Assembly: GCA_003242205.1 (NCBI GenBank)
Contig: QGUR01000065.1
Span: 1-17,174, forward strand
From: Chloroflexota bacterium
Lineage (GTDB): Bacteria > Chloroflexota > Anaerolineae > Aggregatilineales > Phototrophicaceae
Direction of reading: 5' to 3'
Length of the DNA stretch: 17,174 nucleotides
Shown in pieces: positions 1 to 5,822 of this stretch. The translations under genes were made by a program, and so were the position numbers. How positions within the stretch are numbered: position 1 is the stretch's first letter; every line of letters starts with the position of its first letter. The notes under the pieces were generated by a model, which saw only the letters and a program-made list of their open reading frames with translations, was not told the origin of the DNA and made no database searches.

Positions 1-2
1 TC

Positions 3-416
3 ATTCAGAACGCGCTCGGGCAGACGCGCATGGAAGTCGGCGGCGGAACCCTGAGCGGTGTGCCGTGGTATGCGGCGATGAGCGAGAAAACGCGGGAAGA
101 ACTGCGCCAGCAGGGCCGCCGCGTGTTGGAACAACTGCGCGCTTATCTGGCCGCTGGCGCGCCGGACGCGCAACTGGCCGATGCCATCCGGCTCGGCAAG
201 GATTATGCCGCCTTGCTCCAGAACGATGGTCTCACGCTGCCGCAGGCCGTGCGCGGTTTCTTCTATTTCAGCGACTTCGTCATCAACGCCATCCTCACGT
301 GGTCGGAAATCGCCACGCCGCGCACGACGACCGAATGGAGCGCGCTGCTGCGTCACGTCAACACGTTCATCAACTCCATGCTGTTGTCGATCATCGAATA
401 TTACGAGGAAGAGTGA
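3..416 (+). CDS. C-terminal part of a helical regulatory or sensory protein (5' truncated)
   Basis: The frame is open from the first bases of the window, so the gene begins upstream; an internal ATG at 30 is not necessarily its start. The visible 137 residues look all-helical and contain no catalytic motif I recognise. The stretch around GKDYAALLQNDGLTLPQAVR, followed by an aromatic FFYFSDF segment and a last helix ending in IIEYYEEE, resembles the RsbRD_N-type helical domain found at the ends of bacterial signalling proteins and regulators. That resemblance is by eye and weak. The stop lies 6 bases before the dprA start, and the end of this gene (GAGGAAGAG, 405-413) supplies the dprA ribosome binding site, so the two are probably co-transcribed and translationally coupled. 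The function is unknown. Confidence 0.7.
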   Translation: MQNALGQTRMEVGGGTLSGVPWYAAMSEKTREELRQQGRRVLEQLRAYLAAGAPDAQLADAIRLGKDYAALLQNDGLTLPQAVRGFFYFSDFVINAILTWSEIATPRTTTEWSALLRHVNTFINSMLLSIIEYYEEE

Positions 417-422
417 GCGCCT

Positions 423-1271
423 GTGCCTGATCCGGTCTGGGTGGCGCTGAGTCTGGCCGAACATGTCGGCGGCAGGCGGTTGCGCGCCCTATTAGAGCAT
501 TTCGACGGCGATGTGCAGGCGATTCTGGCGGCGGAGACGAGCGCTCTGGCCCGCGTGCCAGGTATCGGCCGGAAAACGGCCGCGAACATTCAGAAGCTGC
601 GCCCGGAACAACTGGAAGCATCGCTGCGTCGCTGGCAGGCGCTGGGCGTGCGCGCGCTTTCGTGGGATGACCCGGCCTATCCGGAAATGCTGCGCCGTCT
701 CGAAGACGCGCCGCCGACGCTCTTCGTCATGGGCAATCACACGCCCGATGCGTCCCCGGCGCTGGCGATTGTCGGCACGCGCCGCCCATCGCCGGCTGCC
801 GAAGCGGCCGCCCGGCAGCTTGCGGCTCTGCTGGCCGGTCGTGGCTATACCATCGTCAGCGGTCTGGCGCTCGGCATCGACCGCGCCGCGCACATTGGCG
901 CGCTGTCGGAACCTGCCGGCAGGACAATTGCCGTGCTGGGCTCCGGTGTGCTGAACGTTTATCCGCCGCAGCACCTCGCGCTGGCGCGGGCCGTCGCCGG
1001 CCGGGGCGCGCTGGTCTGCGAAGTCCACCCGGAGGCCACGCCCAATCGCGCCAGTCTGGTGGCGCGCAACCGTCTCATCAGCGGCCTGAGCGATGGCGTG
1101 ATCGTGATCGAAACCGAGGTTGGCGGCGGCGCCATGTATGCCGCGCGCTTTGCCAGAGAGCAGGGCCGGGCGGTCTACGCGCTCGATAACGATGCCAGCG
1201 GCAACCGCGCGCTGCTCGATGCAGGCGCAACGCCGATTTCGCCCGATCTTGCCTCGCTGCCGCTTGGCTAG
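423..1271 (+). CDS. dprA: DNA-processing protein DprA (Smf family)
   Basis: DprA binds incoming single-stranded DNA during natural transformation and loads RecA on it. The 282-residue product starts with GTG at 423, 9 bases after GAGGAAGAG. It has an N-terminal helix-hairpin-helix (LARVPGIGRKTAANI, residues 42-56) and the family motif YPEMLRRLEDAPPTLFVMG (86-104). The Rossmann-like DprA core then shows IVGTRRPS (116-123), SGLALGID (146-153) with the following H157, VLGSGVLNVYPPQH (171-184) and ARNRLISGLSDGVIVIE (214-230). It ends soon after the core and lacks the C-terminal winged-helix domain many longer homologues carry. The usual G-[AS]-L-x-T-A segment reads GGGAMYAA here, a small deviation. 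It sits directly downstream of an unidentified helical protein. The family assignment is firm; competence itself is not shown by this window. Confidence 0.95.
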   Translation: MPDPVWVALSLAEHVGGRRLRALLEHFDGDVQAILAAETSALARVPGIGRKTAANIQKLRPEQLEASLRRWQALGVRALSWDDPAYPEMLRRLEDAPPTLFVMGNHTPDASPALAIVGTRRPSPAAEAAARQLAALLAGRGYTIVSGLALGIDRAAHIGALSEPAGRTIAVLGSGVLNVYPPQHLALARAVAGRGALVCEVHPEATPNRASLVARNRLISGLSDGVIVIETEVGGGAMYAARFAREQGRAVYALDNDASGNRALLDAGATPISPDLASLPLG

Positions 1272-1336
1272 GCATTTGCTGTCATTTGATTGGGATTGCC
1301 GGCCGGGGATAGGCCCGGAAATATGAGGAATGACAC

Positions 1337-1353
1337 CCCGGCGCTATGCCGGG
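1337..1353 (+). terminator. Possible weak terminator hairpin after dprA
   Basis: CCCGGC (1337-1342) pairs with GCCGGG (1348-1353) around a 5-base loop, 65 bases after the dprA stop. No T-run follows, so it could equally be a chance GC-rich stem. It lies just upstream of the predicted promoter of the GH1 gene. Confidence 0.25.
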
Positions 1354-1358
1354 CGCGT

Positions 1359-1388
1359 ATGACCCGGCTTGCAGGCGTAGGCTATACT
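1359..1388 (+). promoter_or_regulatory. Sigma-70-type promoter for the GH1 gene
   Basis: A -35-like ATGACC (1359-1364, matching TGAC of TTGACA) is followed after 18 bases by the -10 box TATACT (1383-1388, five of six). The GH1 start lies about 40 bases downstream with its own AAGGA site. This implies that the glycosidase is transcribed separately from dprA. Confidence 0.5.
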
Positions 1389-1427
1389 AGGCCGGTATGT
1401 TCGCCAGATTGACAAGGATAGACACGC

Positions 1428-2783
1428 GTGGAGCGGAATCAATTGCAGTTTCCACAAGATTTCATCTGGGGCACGGCGACCGCCTCATATCAGATCGAGG
1501 GCGCAGTCAGCGAAGACGGGCGCGGCCCTAGCATCTGGGATACGTTTTCGCAGACGCCGGGCAAGGTGAAGAACGGCGATACCGGCGCGGTCGCGGCGGA
1601 TCATTACCACCGCTGGCGCGACGACATCCAGTTGATGAAGCGGCTGAATGCTTCCGCCTACCGGTTCTCCATCGCCTGGCCGCGTATTTTCCCCACGGGC
1701 CGGGGCCAGGTGAACCAGCCCGGCCTCGACTTTTACAGCCGGTTGGTGGACGGTCTGCTGGAAGCAGGGATCACGCCGTTTGTCACGCTGTATCACTGGG
1801 ATTTGCCGCAGGCGCTGGAGGATGAAGGCGGCTGGCTGCGGCGCGGTATCGTCGATGACTATGTCGCCTATGTCGATACGGTCAGCCGCGCGCTTGGCGA
1901 CCGGGTGAAATACTGGATTACTTTCAACGAGCCGTGGGTGTTTACGTGGCTTGGTTATGTCTTTGGCATCCACGCGCCGGGGCATGCCACCGGCCTGCCG
2001 ACGCGGGCGCTGCAGGCGACGCATCACTGCTATGTCGCGCATGGGCGGGCCGTCCCGGTCATTCGCGCCAACGCGCCGGGGGCCGAGGTTGGCATCACGC
2101 TCAACCTGAGTCACATCGACCCGGCCAGCAACCGGCCCGAAGACATCGCGGCGGCGCGTCGCTACGACGGCCATCTCAACCGCTGGTATCTCGATCCGCT
2201 GTTCCGCGGCGCGTATCCCGAGGATATGGTCGAGCACTACCGGGAATTTTTGCCTGAAATCGAGCCGGGCGATATGGAAACCATCGCCGCAGCGATTGAC
2301 TTTCTGGGCGTGAACTACTACTCGCGCACGGTCGTCGCCGACGAGCCAGACCAGTTCGGCCTGAAGCTCAAAACCGTGCCGCAGGAAGGCGAGCACACGG
2401 CGATGGGCTGGGAAGTCTATCCTGAGGGTTTGTACCGGCTGCTGGTGCGTCTGGGACGCGAGTATCCGGTCAGGGCGCTTTACGTGACCGAAAACGGCGC
2501 GGCCTATGATGACGTAGTAACGCCAGAGGGGCACGTCCACGATGAGCAGCGCGTCAGCTACCTGCATCGCCATTTCGCAGCGGCGTCGCGGGCGATTGCG
2601 GACGGCGCGCCGCTGAAGGGCTACTTTGTCTGGAGCCTGATGGATAACTTCGAGTGGGCCGAAGGCTATGACAAGCGGTTCGGCATCATCTACATCGACT
2701 ACCAGACGCAGGAACGCATCATCAAGGACAGCGGCTACTACTTCGCGCAGATCGCCGCTGGCGTTCCGTCTCCGGGCGATTAA
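1428..2783 (+). CDS. Glycoside hydrolase family 1 beta-glucosidase
   Basis: This enzyme hydrolyses terminal beta-linked glucose (often also galactose or fucose) from short saccharides, by the retaining GH1 mechanism. The GTG start at 1428 has AAGGA (1414-1418) 9 bases upstream. The 451 residues match the normal GH1 length and form one TIM barrel. It opens with FPQDFIWGTATASYQIEGA (8-26). The acid/base glutamate is E168 in TFNEPW, and the nucleophile is E355 in LYVTENGAAYDD. The sugar-binding end WSLMDNFEWAEGYDKRFGI (402-420) is intact. There is no signal peptide, so it acts in the cytoplasm on imported cellobiose-like sugars. Its stop shares bases with the convergent CDF transporter gene. GH2 and malQ genes nearby fit a saccharide-using lifestyle, but they are separate transcription units. 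The exact substrate cannot be read from the sequence. Confidence 0.96.
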   Translation: MERNQLQFPQDFIWGTATASYQIEGAVSEDGRGPSIWDTFSQTPGKVKNGDTGAVAADHYHRWRDDIQLMKRLNASAYRFSIAWPRIFPTGRGQVNQPGLDFYSRLVDGLLEAGITPFVTLYHWDLPQALEDEGGWLRRGIVDDYVAYVDTVSRALGDRVKYWITFNEPWVFTWLGYVFGIHAPGHATGLPTRALQATHHCYVAHGRAVPVIRANAPGAEVGITLNLSHIDPASNRPEDIAAARRYDGHLNRWYLDPLFRGAYPEDMVEHYREFLPEIEPGDMETIAAAIDFLGVNYYSRTVVADEPDQFGLKLKTVPQEGEHTAMGWEVYPEGLYRLLVRLGREYPVRALYVTENGAAYDDVVTPEGHVHDEQRVSYLHRHFAAASRAIADGAPLKGYFVWSLMDNFEWAEGYDKRFGIIYIDYQTQERIIKDSGYYFAQIAAGVPSPGD

Positions 2784-4198
2784 GCCGCATTCGGGTCGCC
2801 GGGGGCATCGCTTGGCGCTTCCGGCGGCTCGGTGTGAATGGTAGCCCGTTTGACTTCGTCAATTTCCGTACGCAGCAGCAGTTCCGCGGCTTCAGCCCGG
2901 TCATGGGCCGCTTCGAGGCTGGTGTCGGCGGGCAGTGTCAGATGCATCGACACCGCGAAGCCATCCTCGTAGGGCGTCACCAGCATATCGTGCCAGTCGT
3001 CGTCAGGATACACGCGCCGCAGCAGCGCCTCGGCGCGCGCCCGGACGCGCTCGCTTTCCGTCTCCTGTGCCGCCGGCTCGACTACGCTTTCCGTCTGTTC
3101 CGGCTCGATGTGCGTCACCACCGCTCCAATACCCGGTATGCTGGTGCGTATCTCATGCTCAAGCCTGCTGACCTGTTCGTGCGCGTCGCCTAACGTCTGG
3201 TTGGGCGGCACTTCGACATGCATCTCTAGCGTTTTTCCGTCAGGCGTGTCGATCACGCGAACCTCGTGTGTCGACAGGCCGAGGGCGTCGGCACGGGCGC
3301 GGGCCGCCAGCGCATAGTCCGTCTCTCCCGGCGCTACGGGGACAAAACGCACAACCACATCATCGACGCCGCCGTAGTGTTCTCTCACGCGCTTTCGGAT
3401 GCTGTCGGCAATGGCCGCGCTGCGTTCGGCGGTCGATTCGCGCGCTACGCGCACGTCGATGTCCACGTGCGCGGCGTCTGGTGTGCCCCGGCTGCGGACG
3501 CGGTTGACCTCGATCACGCCCGGCACTTCGCGGACCAGCGCGGCCAGCTCTCCGGCTTTGAACGGCGCTGTATCGACCAGCACGCTGCCCGTGCGCCGGA
3601 TAACCTGCCAGCCCGCGCGGGCAATCAACCCGACGATGACCAGCGCGGCCAGCGGGTCAATCCACGCCCAGCCGAACAGCGCGATCAGCAGGGTTGTGCC
3701 CAGCACCGACAGCGTCACAAAGACGTCTGCGCCGGTATTGGCCGCGTCGGCCAGCAGCAGTTCCGATTGCAGCCGCCGGCCCTCGCGGCGCTCGTAGCGG
3801 CTGACGAACAGGTTGACCAGCAGCGTGACGACCAGCACGCCGAGCGTCCAGGGCGAAATATCGGGTGTGCTGCCTTCCCGCAGCCGCTCGACCGCCCCGG
3901 TCACAATTTCCCATGCCGTGAGCAGGAGCAATGCGCCGATGAACAGCGCGGCTATGGTTTCAAATCGCCGGTGGCCATAGGGATGTTCTTCATCCGGCGG
4001 CTTGTCGGCGATGTGAACCGCCACCAGCCCGACGACGTTCGACGCGCTGTCGATCAGCGAATGAACGCCATCGGCGCTGATGGCCAGCACGCCACTGATG
4101 GAGCCTACGATGATTTTGCCGATGGCGACCGTCAGGTTGAGAACCAGAGTGATGATCAGAACGCGGCGAACTTCTTTTCGCGCCGGCGCAGAGGTCAT
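2780..4198 (-). CDS. Cation diffusion facilitator (CDF) metal-efflux transporter with extended C-terminus
   Basis: CDF proteins are membrane antiporters that export divalent metals (Zn, Fe, Mn, Co) in exchange for protons. I chose ATG at 4198 (472 residues) because GAAGG lies 11 bases upstream at 4210-4214; a TTG at 4216 would add six residues and overlaps that site. Six membrane segments fill roughly residues 13-200. The transport site is H46/D50 in ADGVHSLID (42-50) of the second helix and N154/D158 in DAANTGAD (151-158) of the fifth. The family usually has His or Asp where N154 stands. HPYGH (72-76) is the typical loop motif. The cytoplasmic part is about 270 residues instead of about 90 and looks like three copies of the ferredoxin-like dimerisation domain (about 204-290, 306-366, 384-458). 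It is expressed from a divergent promoter region shared with the SDR gene. The metal is unknown. Confidence 0.93.
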   Translation of the reverse strand: MTSAPARKEVRRVLIITLVLNLTVAIGKIIVGSISGVLAISADGVHSLIDSASNVVGLVAVHIADKPPDEEHPYGHRRFETIAALFIGALLLLTAWEIVTGAVERLREGSTPDISPWTLGVLVVTLLVNLFVSRYERREGRRLQSELLLADAANTGADVFVTLSVLGTTLLIALFGWAWIDPLAALVIVGLIARAGWQVIRRTGSVLVDTAPFKAGELAALVREVPGVIEVNRVRSRGTPDAAHVDIDVRVARESTAERSAAIADSIRKRVREHYGGVDDVVVRFVPVAPGETDYALAARARADALGLSTHEVRVIDTPDGKTLEMHVEVPPNQTLGDAHEQVSRLEHEIRTSIPGIGAVVTHIEPEQTESVVEPAAQETESERVRARAEALLRRVYPDDDWHDMLVTPYEDGFAVSMHLTLPADTSLEAAHDRAEAAELLLRTEIDEVKRATIHTEPPEAPSDAPGDPNAA

Positions 4199-4230
4199 GT
4201 GTCTGACTACCTTCAATACCTGTCTCTTGA

Positions 4231-4260
4231 ATCGTAAGGCGCGGCGAGCGGTTTTGGCAA
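4231..4260 (-). promoter_or_regulatory. Promoter for the CDF transporter gene
   Basis: Read on the minus strand, TTGCCA (4260-4255, five of six with TTGACA) is followed after 18 bases by TACGAT (4236-4231, four of six with TATAAT). Transcription would begin near 4225, leaving a short leader that contains GAAGG before the ATG at 4198. Confidence 0.5.
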
Positions 4261-4275
4261 TCCTGTGAGGAAAAG

Positions 4276-4314
4276 TTTGGCCTGTGAAGCAGCGGCTTTA
4301 GGTCGGCCAAAGCC
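4276..4314. repeat. Overlapping inverted repeats between the CDF and SDR genes
   Basis: Two perfect inverted repeats overlap here: TTTGGCC (4276-4282) with GGCCAAA (4305-4311), and GGCTTT (4294-4299) with AAAGCC (4309-4314). They lie midway between the two divergent promoters, upstream of both -35 boxes, where an operator or activator site would be expected. They could also fold as alternative hairpins if transcribed. No regulator gene is adjacent. Confidence 0.35.
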
Positions 4315-4353
4315 GGGATTTGCAGGTGGCTTATTCGCCGGGCGGGGACAGCG

Positions 4354-4382
4354 TTGTCGTGCGCCGGGTCTTTTGCTTTAAT
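4354..4382 (+). promoter_or_regulatory. Promoter for the SDR gene
   Basis: TTGTCG (4354-4359, four of six) and TTTAAT (4377-4382, five of six) are spaced by the ideal 17 bases. The predicted start of transcription near 4389 gives a leader of about 29 bases to the ATG at 4418. Confidence 0.55.
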
Positions 4383-4417
4383 CCGTCTGGTTGTGAGCAG
4401 CGTGCCGGGAAAGAGAC

Positions 4418-5317
4418 ATGGATGATCGTCAGGTTGTGTTGATTACGGGGGCGTCGTCGGGCATTGGCCGGGCGATTGCCGATCTGTTGTCCCGTCAGGG
4501 CTATCGCGTTTTTGGCACGAGCCGCCGCCCCGCGCCGGATGCCCGGTTCGATTTTGAAATGCTGGAGCTCGACGTGACGAGCGACGAGTCGGCCTCGCGC
4601 TGCGTGAACGCCGTGCTGGAGCGCGCGGGTCGCCTCGATGTTCTCATCAACAATGCCGGCATGTCCGTCAGCGGCGCGATTGAAGAAATCGAGCTGGATA
4701 CCGCGCGCGAGTTGTTTGAAACCAACTTCTTTGGCGCAGTCCGCATGGTCAAAGCGGCGCTGCCACATATGCGCGCTCAGGGGCGCGGCCATATCATCAA
4801 TATTAGTTCGGCCCTTGGCCAAATGGGCATGCCGTTTGAAGCGTATTACAGCGCCAGCAAACACGCGCTGGAGGCTTTCAGCGAGGCGCTGTGGCATGAA
4901 GTTCGCCCGTTCAACATTCGGGTTTCGGTCGTCGGGCCGGGATTTATGCGGTCGAATTTGCGGCAGGCGGCCCGTCGCGCCGCAATCCGGCTACCAGCCT
5001 ATGACGCAGCGCGACGACAGATCGAAGCCGAGTTTGACCGGCGCGTCGAAAACGGGGCTGACCCGGCAATCGTGGCGCGCGCTGTCCTGCGCCTGCTGCG
5101 TTCGGACGCGCCGCCGTTCCGCACGCCGGTAGGTCTGGAGGCGGTCGTGGTCGCCGTAACCAGACCGGTAACGCCGCCGGGCCTGTTTGCCAAGGGCGTT
5201 CGCTGGGTGATGGGGCTGGATGACTGGCGGCGCGACGCGCTGCGGATCGCGCCGGCTGCGGGCGCGGGCCTGGCGCTGCTGGCGTTGTTCGCCCGCTGGC
5301 GTTCCCGTCAGGGCTGA
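4418..5317 (+). CDS. Short-chain dehydrogenase/reductase (classical SDR) with C-terminal membrane helix
   Basis: SDR enzymes oxidise or reduce hydroxyl/keto groups using NAD(P). The 299-residue protein starts at ATG 4418 after the purine-rich GGGAAAGAG. The cofactor loop is TGASSGIG (10-17), followed by TSRR (34-37), whose basic residues after the second strand suggest NADP(H). LDVT (51-54) and NNAG (78-81) are intact, and the catalytic set is N104, S131, Y144 and K148 (YSASK). After the active site the usual PG-x-x-x-T reads GPGFMRSN, without the Thr. The last part is longer than in a minimal SDR: residues about 275-293 (IAPAAGAGLALLALFARW) form one hydrophobic helix followed by RSRQG, a likely membrane anchor with the catalytic domain in the cytoplasm. 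That layout is common in SDRs acting on lipids or retinol-like substrates, but the substrate cannot be named. It is convergent with the TIGR04076 gene, 12 bases away. Confidence 0.92.
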   Translation: MDDRQVVLITGASSGIGRAIADLLSRQGYRVFGTSRRPAPDARFDFEMLELDVTSDESASRCVNAVLERAGRLDVLINNAGMSVSGAIEEIELDTARELFETNFFGAVRMVKAALPHMRAQGRGHIINISSALGQMGMPFEAYYSASKHALEAFSEALWHEVRPFNIRVSVVGPGFMRSNLRQAARRAAIRLPAYDAARRQIEAEFDRRVENGADPAIVARAVLRLLRSDAPPFRTPVGLEAVVVAVTRPVTPPGLFAKGVRWVMGLDDWRRDALRIAPAAGAGLALLALFARWRSRQG

Positions 5318-5329
5318 AACTGACTGCGA

Positions 5330-5644
5330 CTACGTCAGGTCGTCGCTATCCATGCGCCGCCGGGCGATGCGTTCGATTTGCATGATTACCCGTTCGTCGG
5401 GATCCGGGCAGGCGACCAGCGAATCGCGTTCCAGCCAGTCCCCCTCCGCAAGCTGGCGTTGCTTGGCGGCCAGCAGCGGCAGCACGGCGCTGAGCGCGTA
5501 GATGCAGAAGTGCTTGCCGGCGGGGATTTTCAGTTTGGCGCTTTCCGTCAGTTCAAAATAATCACCGACCGACAGGCCGCAGACAGAACGGCCTTCGATG
5601 GCGACAACGGTCACGCGCAGATCGTACAACTCAAAGTCGGGCAT
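5330..5644 (-). CDS. TIGR04076 family small protein, function unknown
   Basis: The frame extends up to a GTG at 5767, but I place the start at the ATG at 5644, which gives 104 residues, the usual size of the family. The 41 extra upstream residues (rich in Gly, Pro and Arg) overlap a good promoter and look non-coding. Conserved features from that ATG are YDLRVTVVAIEGRSVCGLSV, then GDYFELTE, the segment PAGKHFCIYALSAVLPLL, and the closing VACPDPDERVIMQIER. The three cysteines and the CPDP motif are the family hallmark and could bind a metal or iron-sulphur centre, though this is inference. No membrane segment or signal peptide is visible. The ribosome binding site is weak. It is convergent with the SDR gene and divergent from the GH2 gene; neither neighbour explains its role. 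Confidence 0.8.
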   Translation of the reverse strand: MPDFELYDLRVTVVAIEGRSVCGLSVGDYFELTESAKLKIPAGKHFCIYALSAVLPLLAAKQRQLAEGDWLERDSLVACPDPDERVIMQIERIARRRMDSDDLT

Positions 5645-5683
5645 GGCGGTGTATCCGGCGAATAGATGGCTGTCAGGCGGCAG

Positions 5684-5712
5684 AGCATACTTCGCCGGCA
5701 GCGTTCGGGCAA
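5684..5712 (-). promoter_or_regulatory. Promoter for the TIGR04076 gene
   Basis: On the minus strand TTGCCC (5712-5707) and TATGCT (5689-5684) are separated by 17 bases, each matching the sigma-70 consensus at four of six positions. The position supports the ATG at 5644 over the GTG at 5767 as the start, since an mRNA from here would not contain the GTG. Confidence 0.45.
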
Positions 5713-5746
5713 AGGCGGGCGGGTTGCGCCGCCCTCCGCCAGATGC

Positions 5747-5775
5747 TTGACTCCCCAATAGCGCCACCCTAGACT
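5747..5775 (+). promoter_or_regulatory. Promoter for the GH2 gene
   Basis: TTGACT (5747-5752, five of six) and TAGACT (5770-5775, four of six) are spaced by 17 bases. The start of transcription near 5782 leaves about 40 bases before the TTG start at 5823. The promoter lies back to back with that of the TIGR04076 gene. Confidence 0.55.
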
Positions 5776-5822
5776 CTCCGGCTATTAATCGCGACGACCC
5801 ATACGAATAAGGATGCGCCGCC

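Noticed and set aside
1485..2573. A 362-codon minus-strand frame opposite the GH1 gene
   Set aside because: GH1 motifs are complete on the plus strand; the antisense product shows no family features.
3266..4237. A 323-codon plus-strand frame opposite the CDF gene
   Set aside because: The product is rich in Asp, Gln and Arg with no membrane helix or motif; the CDF reading is certain.
5645..5767. An N-terminal extension of the TIGR04076 protein from GTG 5767
   Set aside because: The extra residues are low in complexity, lie over a promoter and exceed the family length; the ATG at 5644 is preferred.
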